Shown: positions 33,415 through 42,605, counted from the first letter of the stretch. The stretch is DNA of 64,000 nt from Micromonosporaceae bacterium KJ-029 (GCA_005402585.1 BIFP01000078.1:1-64000), one strand, 5' to 3'. A program made the numbers and translations. The notes: generated by a model from the sequence alone, not told the origin.

Positions 33415-34209
33415 ATGGCTCTGCACCGGACCCCCGCCCTACCCCGGACCAGCATGGCGATCGCCGCGGCTGCCTCTCTGATCGTCCTCGCCGGGTGTGA
33501 CAACCTCTCCTTCCGCCGGCTCGACTACGACACCACGGAGTCCGCCCGGATTACCGTGATCCGGGTCCTGCCCGGCTCGGGGGACGTGGTGGTCCGGGCC
33601 GACGGTGGCGCGGACGGCGTACGCATCAAGCGCGTGGTGCGCTACCAGGGCGGTCAGCCGGGGGCGACGTACGAGATCAAGGGCACGGAACTGGTGCTGG
33701 ACACCTCGTGCGGCAACCGGTGCAGCGTCTCCTACGAGGTGACCAGCGCTGCCGGGGTCAGCGTCCAGGGTGAGACCGGCTCCGGCAACATCGACCTGAG
33801 CCGGGTCGGCCAGGTGGAGGTACAGGTCGGCTCGGGCGACGTCCGGGTGTCCGGCGCCACCGGACCGGTCCGGGTGGAGACCGGCTCCGGCGACATCGAG
33901 GTGTACGACATCGCCAACCCCGTCGTGCTCCGGGCCTCGTCCGGAAACATCACGGGAACCCGGCTCGGCGGCGAGACGGACGCACAGGCCAAGTCGGGCA
34001 ACGTCACCATCGAGCTGGACCGGCCCGCCTCGGCCCGGCTGCACGCGTCAAGCGGCAACGTCGAGCTGACCGTGCCGGCCGGCGGGTACCAGGTGCGTTC
34101 GACTGCCGGCTCCGGTGACGTCGAGGTGGGGGTGCCGAACGATCCGTCCGCCGCGCACGTCCTGGACCTGCGCACCGGCAGCGGCAACATCACCGTCACC
34201 GCGCGCTGA
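33415..34209 (+). CDS. DUF4097-like lipoprotein with repetitive beta structure
   Basis: The 264-residue product begins with a lipoprotein signal (LIVLAGC, lipid Cys28). The body has short repeats of the GSGD/GSGN type (for example ETGSGNIDLSRV, QVGSGDVRVSG, ETGSGDIEVYD, ASSGNITGTR), as in DUF4097/DUF4098 beta-solenoid proteins thought to sit on the outside of the cell. The function is unknown. TAGCGT stands 7 bases before the ATG, consistent with a leaderless message. The last 14 bases overlap the convergent acyltransferase gene. Confidence 0.8.
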   Translation: MALHRTPALPRTSMAIAAAASLIVLAGCDNLSFRRLDYDTTESARITVIRVLPGSGDVVVRADGGADGVRIKRVVRYQGGQPGATYEIKGTELVLDTSCGNRCSVSYEVTSAAGVSVQGETGSGNIDLSRVGQVEVQVGSGDVRVSGATGPVRVETGSGDIEVYDIANPVVLRASSGNITGTRLGGETDAQAKSGNVTIELDRPASARLHASSGNVELTVPAGGYQVRSTAGSGDVEVGVPNDPSAAHVLDLRTGSGNITVTAR

Positions 34210-35440
34210 CTCCGCCGCCCCGGCCACGCTGACCCGGTACCGCCTCCTCGCGGCGCTCCGGTTCCCGAGCGGCCGACGTACCGGCGGACCGGCCGGCACC
34301 GACCGGCGGACGATCGCCCTCGTTGCCTGGTCCGACCGCCGGCCCTGATACGTCGGCCGCGGCCGGCCGGCCGGTGGGGTCGTGTTCGCCGCCGGAGCGG
34401 GACTCGGCGTGCTGGCGGCCGGCCGGCACCGGCGGGCGGCGGCGTCCCCCGGGGATCAGCTCGGACGGGCGTTGCGCCGCCACGTCCTCGACCCAACCGA
34501 ACAGTGCGGTCACCACACCCACCAGCAGGAAGACCAGCGCGACCCGGATCGCCAGGCCCAGCGGGTCCTGGTGCGACCAGCCGACCACGTCCACCAGCGG
34601 GGTGAGCGCGACCACGAACGCCATGTGCCACAGGTAGACGGTCAGCGCCCGCCGGTTCAGCACGGTGACCGCGCGGCCGAACAGCGCGCTGCGGTCCACC
34701 CAGGCCGCCGTCGACGGCGCCCGACCGAGCGCCACCAGGATGAACGCGGCGGACCAGAGGGCGTTGCCGAGCGGGTTGTCGTTCAGGTCGTATCCGCGCG
34801 GGCCGGGATGGGTCAGGATCCAGGCACCGCCGGCCGCCGCGAGGACGAGCACGATCGGCACCAGGACCCGGTTGGCCAGCCGACGCAACATCCCGGCCTG
34901 GTGGGCGAAGCCCAGCAGCCAGGCACCGAAGTAGAGGCCGAACTCCCGCAGCACCTGGGGCGGATTCTGGTACACGCCCATCTGGATCGCCAGCAGCAGG
35001 CAGTACGGGGCGAGCAGGGTGGGCAGCGGGAAACGCCGGAACAGCCAGAGCGCCACCGGAGAGGCGAGCACGAACCAGAGGTAGTCACGCAGGTACCAGA
35101 TCGGGCTCAGCGCCAGCGCCCCCCAGTGGTTCGCCGGCGGATCGGCCACCGGGAAGAGCCAGAGCAGCACCTTGGGGGTCAGCGGCATCCCGGTCAGCAG
35201 CATCGCCGGCACGAAGATCGCGGCCACCACCCACAGCGACGGCAGCAGCCGCCGCAGCCGCCGGCCGACCGCTGTCGGCCCGGACCGGTGCAGGGAGGCC
35301 GCCATCAGCGACCCGGCGAGGGCGAACATCACCGACATCGCCGGGAACAGCAACGTCAGCGAGGCCCAGCCGGTGACGTGGTAGACCACGACCCGCACGA
35401 TGGCCAGGAAGCGCAGCAGGTCCAGGTATCTGTTTCGCAT
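34196..35440 (-). CDS. Acyltransferase-3 family membrane protein
   Basis: The 414-residue protein has about ten hydrophobic segments. It opens with YLDLLRFLAIVRVVVYHVTGW, the region holding the family R and the H of the catalytic RxxH-like block. Members O-acylate sugars or lipids of the cell surface. A Pro/Arg/Gly-rich cytoplasmic tail of about 70 residues follows the last helix. Its end overlaps the convergent lipoprotein gene by 14 bases. Substrate is unknown. Confidence 0.82.
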   Translation of the reverse strand: MRNRYLDLLRFLAIVRVVVYHVTGWASLTLLFPAMSVMFALAGSLMAASLHRSGPTAVGRRLRRLLPSLWVVAAIFVPAMLLTGMPLTPKVLLWLFPVADPPANHWGALALSPIWYLRDYLWFVLASPVALWLFRRFPLPTLLAPYCLLLAIQMGVYQNPPQVLREFGLYFGAWLLGFAHQAGMLRRLANRVLVPIVLVLAAAGGAWILTHPGPRGYDLNDNPLGNALWSAAFILVALGRAPSTAAWVDRSALFGRAVTVLNRRALTVYLWHMAFVVALTPLVDVVGWSHQDPLGLAIRVALVFLLVGVVTALFGWVEDVAAQRPSELIPGGRRRPPVPAGRQHAESRSGGEHDPTGRPAAADVSGPAVGPGNEGDRPPVGAGRSAGTSAAREPERREEAVPGQRGRGGGVSAR

Positions 35441-35627
35441 CAGCCTGCATCTGTGTCCGGGGGCAGGGGGGCGTACCTCCCCCTACCCTCCGGGGCGTGC
35501 CGGCGAAACGGCCAGGTGCCCACCAGGATAGTGAAACTTCCCATATGCCTGACCGGTACCGATCAGCCGGTCGAGGAGCTTGGCGTCCGGTTTCGGTGGA
35601 CTGGTCCGGCTGCCCGGACCGGGCGCG

Positions 35628-36524
35628 TCAGAAGCCGAGCTTGCGCAGCTGCTTCGGGTCGCGCTGCCAGTCCTTGGCCACCCGTACGTGCAGATCGAGG
35701 TAGATCCGGGTGCCCAGCAGCTCCTCGATCTGCCGCCGGGCGGTGGTGCCGACCGCCTTGAGCCGGCTGCCCCGGTGCCCGATGACGATCGCCTTCTGGC
35801 TGGACCGCTCCACGTACACGTCGGCGTAGATCTTGGTGAGCTGCCCCTCGGGGAGCATCTCCTCCACCACCACGGCGATGGAGTGCGGCAACTCGTCCCG
35901 GACCCCCTCCAGCGCCGCCTCCCGGATCAGCTCCGCGACCAGCACCTGCTCCGGATCGTCGGTGAGCATGTCGTCCGGGTACAACTGCGGGGACTCCGGG
36001 AGGTACCGCGTCATCACCTCGACCAGCGTGTCCACCTGGTGCCCGGAGACCGCGCTGACCGGCACCACCTCCGCGAACTCGCCCAGCTCGCTGACGGCGA
36101 GCAACTGCTCGGCCAGCCGCTTGCGGTCGACCAGGTCGGTCTTGGTGACCACGGCGAGCACGGTCGCCTTCAGCTCGGCCAGCTCCCCGGTGATGAACCG
36201 GTCGCCGCGGCCGATCGCCTCGTCGGCGGGGATGCACAGGCCGATCACGTCGACCTCGCTCCAGGTCTGCCGGACCAGGTCGTTGAGCCGCTCGCCGAGC
36301 AGGGTACGCGGACGGTGCAGACCGGGCGTGTCGACCAGCACCAGCTGAGAGTCCGGCCGGTGCAGCACCGCCCGGATGACGTGCCGGGTGGTCTGCGGCT
36401 TGTTGGAGGTGATGGCGATCTTCTGCCCGACGATCGCGTTGGTCAGGGTGGACTTGCCGGCGTTGGGCCGGCCGACGAAACAGGCGAACCCGGCCCGGTA
36501 CGGGCGCTGCCCCAGGTCGCTCAC
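35628..36524 (-). CDS. era: Ribosome-assembly GTPase
   Basis: The 298-residue GTPase binds the 3' end of 16S rRNA and guides 30S maturation. G1 is GRPNAGKST, G3 DTPG and G4 TKTD. The C-terminal KH domain shows VIGHRGSRLKAVGTTARRQIEELLG. Its GTG overlaps the stop of the upstream gene by four bases (GTGA). It is the last gene of a phoH, ybeY, CBS, CDA-like, era unit, which puts two 16S rRNA processing factors in one operon. Confidence 0.95.
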   Translation of the reverse strand: MSDLGQRPYRAGFACFVGRPNAGKSTLTNAIVGQKIAITSNKPQTTRHVIRAVLHRPDSQLVLVDTPGLHRPRTLLGERLNDLVRQTWSEVDVIGLCIPADEAIGRGDRFITGELAELKATVLAVVTKTDLVDRKRLAEQLLAVSELGEFAEVVPVSAVSGHQVDTLVEVMTRYLPESPQLYPDDMLTDDPEQVLVAELIREAALEGVRDELPHSIAVVVEEMLPEGQLTKIYADVYVERSSQKAIVIGHRGSRLKAVGTTARRQIEELLGTRIYLDLHVRVAKDWQRDPKQLRKLGF

Positions 36525-36898
36525 GACGTCACCGTGCCGAGCACCGTGCCGTCCGGCGCGGCTACGTGGATCGGCGCGTCGGCGGCCAGGTCACGCACGG
36601 CGGCGTGCCCGGCGCCGTCCAGGGTGGACGCCTCGGTCACCACCGCGGCGGCCTCCAGCCGGGTGGCGCCCGCCGCGGCGGCCGAGGCGACCGCCAACTG
36701 GAGCGCGGTGATCGTCAACGAGGGCAGCGAAACGCTGGCCGCCGCGTACGTGCGGCCGTCCTGGTCCCGAACCGCGGCGCCCTCCACGGCACCCACCCGC
36801 CCCCGGGCTCCCCGGGCGAGGATGACCAGCTTGCCGTCCTCGGCGCTCAGCTCGGAGCCGGCGGGTCGGGCGGCCGGTACGGCGGGTGACTCAGGCAT
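36521..36898 (-). CDS. Degenerate cytidine-deaminase-like protein in the era operon
   Basis: The 125-residue product has the outline of a cytidine deaminase (AAVRDQDGRTYAAASVSLPSLTITALQLAVASAAAAGAT). The zinc-ligand positions are lost: the C/HAE motif reads TALQ, and no PCxxC pair follows, so deaminase activity is very unlikely. A small protein of the same fold occupies this place between era and a CBS-domain gene in other actinobacteria (Rv2365c region). Its ATG overlaps the stop of the upstream gene by 8 bases, and it overlaps era by four. Strict conservation of position would suggest a structural or regulatory role. Confidence 0.75.
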   Translation of the reverse strand: MPESPAVPAARPAGSELSAEDGKLVILARGARGRVGAVEGAAVRDQDGRTYAAASVSLPSLTITALQLAVASAAAAGATRLEAAAVVTEASTLDGAGHAAVRDLAADAPIHVAAPDGTVLGTVTS

Positions 36899-38273
36899 CG
36901 GCGGGTAGCCTCTCCTCGGATCGATCGTTGTCGCCCCGGGAGGCGGTCGGCGTACCACCCGGGCTGTCCTTCGTGTCGGTCGGCTCCGCCCGGCGCACCA
37001 GTACGGTGTCGATCCGGTTGCGCCGGCCGGTGGTGCCCTCGGCGAGCAGTCGCAGCCCGGACACCTCGACCTGTGCGCCCGGGATCGGCACCCGCCCCAG
37101 GGACTGCGCGAGCAGACCGCCCACGGTCTCCACCTCGTCGGCGGGCAGTTCGGTGTCGAACAGCTCGCCGAGATCCTCCACCGGCAGCCGGGCGGTGACC
37201 CGCACCGCGCCGTCGGGCAGGTGCTCGACCGGCGGGCGTTCGACATCGTACTCGTCGGTGATCTCCCCGACGATCTCCTCCAGGATGTCCTCGATGGTGA
37301 CCAGCCCGCCGGTGCCGCCGTACTCGTCGACGACGATGACCAGGTGGTTGCGGGCGGCCTGCATCTCCGACAGCAGGTCGTCGACGGGCTTGGACTCCGG
37401 CACGAAGGTGGCCGGTCGCATCAGCTCGGCCACCAGGAGCTGGCGGTCCTCCGCCGCACCGCCCTGGGTACGCCGGACGAGATCCTTGAGGTACAGCACG
37501 CCGAGCACGTCGTCGACGCTCTCCCCGATCACCGGGATCCGGGAGAAACCCGAGCGCATGAACAGCGCGAGCGCCTGGGAGAGCGTCTTGCCCGACTCGA
37601 TCCACACCATCTCGGTACGCGGCACCATCACCTCGCGGGCGATGGTGTCGCCGAGGGCGAAGACCGAGTGGATCATCTGCCGTTCGCCGTGCTCCACCAC
37701 ACCCCGCTGCTCGGCGAGATCGACCAGCTCGCGCAGCTCCACCTGGGTGGCGAACGGCCCCTCCCGGAAGCCACGGCCCGGGGTGACCGCGTTGCCGATC
37801 AGGATCAGCAGCGACGCCAGCGGGTTGAGCACCCGGCCCAGCCAGCGGACCAGCGGCGCGGCAGTCCGGCTCACGGCGTACGCGTGCTGGCGGCCGAGAG
37901 TGCGCGGGCCGACGCCGACCACGACGAAGCTGACCACGGTCATCGCCCCGGCGGTGACCAGCGCCGCCCACCAGCCCGCCCCGAACGTGTCCACCGCGAC
38001 GAGCGCCACCAGCGTGGTGGCGGTCAGCTCGGCGAGCAGCCGGAGCAACAGCAGCAGGTTGAGGTGACGGACCACGTCACCGGCGACCGCCTGGAGAGTG
38101 CGTGCGCCCCGCGCGCCCTCGCGGGCCAGCTCGGCGGCGCGGGCCGGGGAGACCGCGGCCAGGGCGGCCTCGGTCATCGCGATGAGGCCGGCGAGCACCA
38201 CCAGCCCGGCGGCGGAGACGAGCAGTTGCAAATCGGGTAGGCCGGTGGTGGCCGCGGCCAACGGAGTGTCCAT
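36891..38273 (-). CDS. CNNM/CorC-type membrane protein with CBS domains
   Basis: The 460-residue protein has an N-terminal CNNM membrane domain with about four hydrophobic segments, a CBS pair (REVMVPRTEMVWIE to VLGVLYLKDLV, then LMRPATFVPESKPVDDLL to DEYGGTGGLVTIEDILEEIVGEI), and a C-terminal CorC/HlyC domain. Such proteins are linked to magnesium or cobalt efflux. They are often annotated as hemolysins, which is misleading. The ATG at 38273 shares one base with the ybeY stop (TGATG). A TTG at 38297 is possible but inside ybeY. Confidence 0.85.
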   Translation of the reverse strand: MDTPLAAATTGLPDLQLLVSAAGLVVLAGLIAMTEAALAAVSPARAAELAREGARGARTLQAVAGDVVRHLNLLLLLRLLAELTATTLVALVAVDTFGAGWWAALVTAGAMTVVSFVVVGVGPRTLGRQHAYAVSRTAAPLVRWLGRVLNPLASLLILIGNAVTPGRGFREGPFATQVELRELVDLAEQRGVVEHGERQMIHSVFALGDTIAREVMVPRTEMVWIESGKTLSQALALFMRSGFSRIPVIGESVDDVLGVLYLKDLVRRTQGGAAEDRQLLVAELMRPATFVPESKPVDDLLSEMQAARNHLVIVVDEYGGTGGLVTIEDILEEIVGEITDEYDVERPPVEHLPDGAVRVTARLPVEDLGELFDTELPADEVETVGGLLAQSLGRVPIPGAQVEVSGLRLLAEGTTGRRNRIDTVLVRRAEPTDTKDSPGGTPTASRGDNDRSEERLPADA

Positions 38274-38746
38274 CACCGGGACCGGGTCGACCGCCAACTG
38301 GCGAGCAGCCGGGCCTGGAGCCCGAACATCTCCCGCTCCTCCTCCGGCTCCGCGTGGTCGTAGCCGAGCAGGTGCAGGACGCCGTGCACGGTGAGCAGGT
38401 GCAGCTCGTCGGCGGCACTGTGCCCGGCGGTCGCCGCCTGCTTCGCCGCCACCTCCGGGCAGAGCACGATGTCGCCGAGCAGAGCCGGCTCACCGCCGGT
38501 GGCGGCGTTCTCGCCGGGCCCGTGGTCGACGCTGCCCTCGTCCATGGGGAAGGCGAGCACGTCGGTCGGGCCGTCGCCGCCCATCCAGCGATGGTTCAGC
38601 TCGGTCATGTAGTCGATGTCGACCAGCAGCACGGACAGCTCGGCGAGGGGGTTGACCCCCATCTCGTCGAGTGCGTGCCGGGCGACGGCGAGCACGGCGT
38701 CGGTGTCGACCTCGACACCGGACTCGTTGGCGATCTCGATGGACAA
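38273..38746 (-). CDS. ybeY: Endoribonuclease / rRNA maturation factor
   Basis: The 157-residue metalloprotein matures the 3' end of 16S rRNA. The signature HGVLHLLGYDH contains three His zinc ligands, and GDIVLCPE lies before it. The probable start is TTG at 38746: GGGGGAAG precedes it with a short spacing and no ATG is nearby. It lies 15 bases after phoH and is coupled to the next gene by one shared base. Confidence 0.93.
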   Translation of the reverse strand: MSIEIANESGVEVDTDAVLAVARHALDEMGVNPLAELSVLLVDIDYMTELNHRWMGGDGPTDVLAFPMDEGSVDHGPGENAATGGEPALLGDIVLCPEVAAKQAATAGHSAADELHLLTVHGVLHLLGYDHAEPEEEREMFGLQARLLASWRSTRSR

Positions 38747-38761
38747 CTTTCTTCCCCCGGT

Positions 38762-39820
38762 CTAACGGCGCCGGCCGGCGCGGTTGCCCTGGGCGCTGCG
38801 CCCGGCCACCGCGTGCACGCCCTGCGCCTGCTGGTTCTCCCGCTCGGCGTCCCACCGGGCGTACGCGTCGACGATCTCCCCGACCAGCCGGTGCCGTACC
38901 ACGTCGGCGCTGGACAGCTGCGCGAAGTGCACGTCCTCGACGCCGCCCAGGATCTCCCGAACCACGCGCAGGCCGCTGGTCGTGCCGCCGGGCAGGTCCA
39001 CCTGGGTGACGTCACCGGTGACCACGATCTTGGAGCCGAAGCCGAGCCGGGTGAGGAACATCTTCATCTGCTCGGGCGTGGTGTTCTGCGCCTCGTCCAG
39101 AATGATGAACGCGTCGTTGAGCGTGCGACCCCGCATGTACGCCAGCGGGGCGACCTCGATCGTGCCCGCCGCCATCAGCTTCGGGATGGTCTCGGGGTCG
39201 AGCATGTCGTGCAGCGCGTCGTACAGCGGGCGCAGGTACGGGTCGATCTTCTCGTTCAGCGTGCCGGGCAGGAAGCCCAGCCGCTCCCCCGCCTCGACCG
39301 CCGGCCGGGTCAGGATGATCCGGTTGATCTGCTTGGCCTGCAACGCCTGGACCGCCTTCGCCATGGCGAGGTAGGTCTTGCCCGTGCCGGCCGGGCCGAT
39401 GCCGAAGACGATGGTGTGCGCGTCGATCGCGTCGACGTAGCGCTTCTGCCCGAGCGTCTTGGGACGGATGGTGCGCCCGCGCCGGGAGAGGATGTTGAGC
39501 GTCAGGACCTCGGCGGGCCGCTCCGTGCCGCCCTGTTCGAGCATGCCGACGGTACGCCGGACAGCGTCTGTGGTCAGGGTCTCGCCTTTCTCGATGAGTT
39601 CGAGCAGTTCGCTGAAGAGCCGCTCGGCGAGGGCGTTGTCGGCGGGAGCGCCGGTGATGGTGATCTCGTTGCCCCGCACGTGCACGTCACTGTTCACCGA
39701 GCGCTCGACCAGTCGCAGGATCTCGTCACCCGCGCCGAGCAGGTTGACCATGATCTTCGAGTCGGGGACCGTGATCCTGGTCTGCACCCGGGGCGGGCCG
39801 GGAGGTGGGGTGCTGGTCAT
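38762..39820 (-). CDS. phoH: PhoH-family ATPase
   Basis: The 352-residue protein has an N-terminal nucleic-acid-binding-like region (VHVRGNEITITGAP) and a PhoH ATPase domain with Walker A GPAGTGKTYLAMA and Walker B FIILDEAQNTT. PhoH proteins co-occur with YbeY and are thought to work in RNA processing. The start is uncertain: ATG at 39820 gives the MTSTPPPG start, and GTG at 39847 is possible. It is the first gene of a run that ends at era. A 183-base gap upstream carries no gene. Confidence 0.93.
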   Translation of the reverse strand: MTSTPPPGPPRVQTRITVPDSKIMVNLLGAGDEILRLVERSVNSDVHVRGNEITITGAPADNALAERLFSELLELIEKGETLTTDAVRRTVGMLEQGGTERPAEVLTLNILSRRGRTIRPKTLGQKRYVDAIDAHTIVFGIGPAGTGKTYLAMAKAVQALQAKQINRIILTRPAVEAGERLGFLPGTLNEKIDPYLRPLYDALHDMLDPETIPKLMAAGTIEVAPLAYMRGRTLNDAFIILDEAQNTTPEQMKMFLTRLGFGSKIVVTGDVTQVDLPGGTTSGLRVVREILGGVEDVHFAQLSSADVVRHRLVGEIVDAYARWDAERENQQAQGVHAVAGRSAQGNRAGRRR

Positions 39821-40002
39821 AGGTCGGGCCGAGGGGCCCTGCGCCACCTGCTCTCGATCTCAGCGCCGGGCCTGTCGCCACGGCATGCGGACGTTGCATC
39901 CATCGTATCGGGTCAACGACATGGGCACGCTGCCCATTTCCGCCGGCAGGACGGTCACGCACCACTGGACAAAACGGGCGCAAGTTGAGGACGACGGCGT
40001 GC

Positions 40003-41391
40003 TCAACCGCGGAAGTCGTACCGGTCGAAGGTCTCCTGGTTCCGGGTGAACCGATACGTCGCCCAGTGCATCCGGACCACCACGCCGTCGGAGTCCCGGG
40101 TCAGCCGGAGCAGCTCACCGACCTCCCGGCCGGAGACCGTACGGAACACGTCCGGCCGGTCCGGCACCGGCGCGAAGACCGCCGGCGGCTTCCCCGGCGG
40201 GTCGTCGGCACCGTTGGCCCGCAGGGTCCCGTCGCGCCAGGAGAAGACGTACTCGAACCCCTCGCCCCACCAGCGGCCGAGCAGTGCGCGTACGGGCTCG
40301 GGGGCCGGCTCGCCGGGCCGCCACGGGTCGATGTCGGCCGGGTCGTGCTCGACCGCGGCGGCGAGCAGCCGGTGCGGCAGCTCCAGCAGCTGCGCCGCGG
40401 TCCCCGAGGAGCCCAGCACGGCGGCGCCGAACGCGGCCGGGGTGCCCTCGCCGCCCCGCCGGCCGTACACCCCGGCGAGGAAGCCGGGCATCGCGCCGTC
40501 GTGCCCGACGTGCACCACCCGCCTGCCCTGGGGCACCAGGATCAGCCCGAGGCCGAAACCGCCGGCCCACACGGTCTCGTCGGTGACCGTGACCGGCCAG
40601 CGCATCTCGTCGAGGGTGGCCGGGTCGAGCACCCGACCGGCCGCGTCCAGCGCCGCCGGGTCGGCCAGGAAGGCGGCCCACCGCGCCATGTCGGCCGCGG
40701 TGCTCCACAGCTGCGCGGCCGGGCCGACCGCGCCGAAGTCGGTGGGAGGCTCCGGGTGCGCCTCGTCGGAGTACGCGTCGACCAGGAAGCCGGTCGCGGC
40801 CCGCGGGCCCGGGGCCACCGTGGTGGCGGTCAGCCCGAGCGGGGTCAGCACCTTCTCGGTCAGCACCTCGGCCCAGGTCCCGCCGCGCAACTGCCCGACG
40901 AGCCGGCCGAGCAGCGCCATGCCCAGGTTGGAGTAGTGGTAGCGGCGGCCCGGCGGTAGCACCCGCTCGGCCCGGGCCAGCTCGGCCACCAGCTGGTCGG
41001 CGTCCGGCGCACGCAGCGTGTCCCAGACGTCGCCGTACGGCTCCCGTTGCAGGCCGGCGGTGTGCGACAGCAGCCGGCGTACGGTCAGCTCGCCGTGCGC
41101 CGGCAGGTCGAGGTGCCGGTCCAGCGGGTCGTCGAGGTCGAGCAGGCCGTCGTCCCGGCACTGCAGGGTCAGCACGGCGGTGAAGGTCTTGGTCACCGAG
41201 CCGATCCGGAACCGGGTCTGCTCGTCCAGGGCGGTGTCGTTACCGGTGCCGCCGACCGTGCACGTCCACAGCGGTCGGTCGGCCCGGTTCACGGCCGCCG
41301 AGACCGCCGGCACCCGGGCCTGCGCCTGGACCTGCCGCACCATCCGTTCCAGCTGGACGGCGGCTGTGGTACGGCCGGCGGCTGTGGTCAC
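40003..41391 (-). CDS. Class C beta-lactamase-like serine hydrolase
   Basis: The 462-residue protein has the serine hydrolase set: SVTK with Ser65 and Lys68, YSN near residue 155, and HVGHDG as the third motif in place of KTG. There is no clear signal peptide, so it is probably cytoplasmic. Related proteins are esterases or D-amino-acid peptidases rather than true beta-lactamases. Its C-terminal region (about residues 350-462) is an extra beta-rich domain typical of the family. The GTG overlaps the HIT gene stop by four bases. Confidence 0.82.
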   Translation of the reverse strand: MTTAAGRTTAAVQLERMVRQVQAQARVPAVSAAVNRADRPLWTCTVGGTGNDTALDEQTRFRIGSVTKTFTAVLTLQCRDDGLLDLDDPLDRHLDLPAHGELTVRRLLSHTAGLQREPYGDVWDTLRAPDADQLVAELARAERVLPPGRRYHYSNLGMALLGRLVGQLRGGTWAEVLTEKVLTPLGLTATTVAPGPRAATGFLVDAYSDEAHPEPPTDFGAVGPAAQLWSTAADMARWAAFLADPAALDAAGRVLDPATLDEMRWPVTVTDETVWAGGFGLGLILVPQGRRVVHVGHDGAMPGFLAGVYGRRGGEGTPAAFGAAVLGSSGTAAQLLELPHRLLAAAVEHDPADIDPWRPGEPAPEPVRALLGRWWGEGFEYVFSWRDGTLRANGADDPPGKPPAVFAPVPDRPDVFRTVSGREVGELLRLTRDSDGVVVRMHWATYRFTRNQETFDRYDFRG

Positions 41392-41750
41392 GCGACGCTC
41401 CGGGCCAGCATCGGGCCGAGCGGCGCCCCGCCCAGCAGGTGCGCGTGCGCGTGGTACACCTCCTGGCCGCCGTACGTCCCGGTGTTGAACATGAGCCGGA
41501 ACCCGTCGCCGAGCAGGCCCTCGTCCTCGGCCACCGCGGCGGCCGTGGCCAGCACCTCACCGGCCAGCGCCGGGTCACCCTGGCCGAGGGTGGCCACGTC
41601 GGCGTAATGCTCCTTCGGGATGACCAGCACGTGCACCGGCGCCTTCGGAGAGATGTCACGGAAGGCGAGCGTGGTGGGGGTCTCGCGGACCACGGTGGCC
41701 GGGATCTCCCCGGCGACGATGCGGCAGAACAGGCAGTCAGGAGTGCTCAC
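41388..41750 (-). CDS. HIT-family nucleotide hydrolase (HinT type)
   Basis: The 120-residue protein has the zinc-binding-like start DCLFCRIVAGEIPA and the catalytic HAHAHLLGG triad. HinT enzymes hydrolyse AMP-lysine and similar phosphoramidates. The GTG has no ribosome-binding site; TACACT lies 6 bases before it and overlaps the end of repeat copy 4. The gene is probably leaderless. It is followed by the serine hydrolase in a coupled pair. Confidence 0.9.
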   Translation of the reverse strand: MSTPDCLFCRIVAGEIPATVVRETPTTLAFRDISPKAPVHVLVIPKEHYADVATLGQGDPALAGEVLATAAAVAEDEGLLGDGFRLMFNTGTYGGQEVYHAHAHLLGGAPLGPMLARSVA

Positions 41751-41756
41751 CGGGGC

Positions 41757-41762
41757 AGTGTA
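41757..41762 (-). promoter_or_regulatory. Leaderless -10 box of the HIT gene, fused to an intergenic repeat
   Basis: TACACT on the minus strand is followed by 6 bases (GCCCCG) and the GTG start. Its first bases are the last bases of repeat copy 4. The same junction, CCTTCCTTACACT, occurs upstream of dusB. Confidence 0.6.
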
Positions 41763-41813
41763 AGGAAGGTCCCCCTATTAACGTCTCAGGTATAGGAAGG
41801 GCCCCTTCTTAAC
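41761..41813 (-). repeat. Intergenic double-hairpin repeat, copy 4 (family A)
   Basis: On the minus strand it reads GTTAAGAAGGGGCCCTTCCT, the 11-base spacer ATACCTGAGAC, then GTTAATAGGGGGACCTTCCT and TA. It lies between the divergent HIT gene and SDR gene. Confidence 0.85.
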
Positions 41814-41843
41814 ATTGCCCGCCGGTGCGGCAGGATGGCGCGC

Positions 41844-42605
41844 ATGACAGGACGGGCGGTACTGGTGACGGGTGGCTCGCGCGGCATCGGGCGGGCGGTG
41901 GTCCGGGCCTTCGCGGCCGGCGGCGACCGGGTGGCCATCCACCACCGCGACTCGGCGGAGCTGGCCGAGAAGCTGCGGGCGGAGCTGCCGGGCGACGGCC
42001 ACCTGGTGGTCCGCGCCGACCTGGCCGACCCCGAGGCCGTACGGGCGATGGTGGACCAGGCCGAGGAGGGGCTCGGCGGGCTGGACGTACTGGTCAACAA
42101 CGCCGGTGTGTTCGGACCAGCCGACCCGCCGCACCCCGTCTTCGGCAGCAGCTACGAGCAGTGGCGGCAGCGCTGGCGCGAGGTCCTCGACACGAACCTG
42201 TTCGGGGCGGCCAACGCCGCCTGGTGCGCCGCGCAGCACATGCGGACCCGAGGTGGGCGGATCGTCAATGTCTCGTCCCGGGGCGCGTTCCGCGGCGAGC
42301 CGGACAATCCGGCGTACGGCGCCAGCAAGGCGGGGCTCAACTCGATGGCGCAGTCGCTGGCGGTGGCCCTGGCGCCGTACGGCATCGCGGTGGCCACGGT
42401 CGCGCCCGGCTTCGTGGAGACGGACATGACCAACGAGCACCTCAAGTCACCGCGAGGCGAGGCGATCCGGGCGCAGAGCCCATTCGACCGGGTGGCCCGG
42501 CCCGAGGAGATCGCGGCGGCCGTGCACTGGCTCGCCAGCCCCGAGGCGGAGTGGGCCTCCGGCACCATCATCGACCTCAACGGCGCCTCCTACCTGCGCA
42601 CCTGA
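41844..42605 (+). CDS. Short-chain dehydrogenase/reductase
   Basis: The 253-residue NAD(P)-dependent enzyme has the glycine motif VTGGSRGIGRAV, the NNAG stretch (VLVNNAGVFG), the catalytic Ser region IVNVSSRGAF and YGASK with the Tyr-Lys pair. The C-terminal GFVETDMTN and ASGTIIDLNG match classical SDRs. The substrate is unknown. The ATG at 41844 is preferred because an AGG lies at a normal distance; an ATG at 41835 is possible. TAACAT at 41810-41815, at the edge of repeat copy 4, may be its -10. Confidence 0.88.
   Translation: MTGRAVLVTGGSRGIGRAVVRAFAAGGDRVAIHHRDSAELAEKLRAELPGDGHLVVRADLADPEAVRAMVDQAEEGLGGLDVLVNNAGVFGPADPPHPVFGSSYEQWRQRWREVLDTNLFGAANAAWCAAQHMRTRGGRIVNVSSRGAFRGEPDNPAYGASKAGLNSMAQSLAVALAPYGIAVATVAPGFVETDMTNEHLKSPRGEAIRAQSPFDRVARPEEIAAAVHWLASPEAEWASGTIIDLNGASYLRT

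Noticed and set aside
36891..38273. Hemolysin
   Set aside because: CNNM and CorC domains point to metal ion transport; the hemolysin label is historical.
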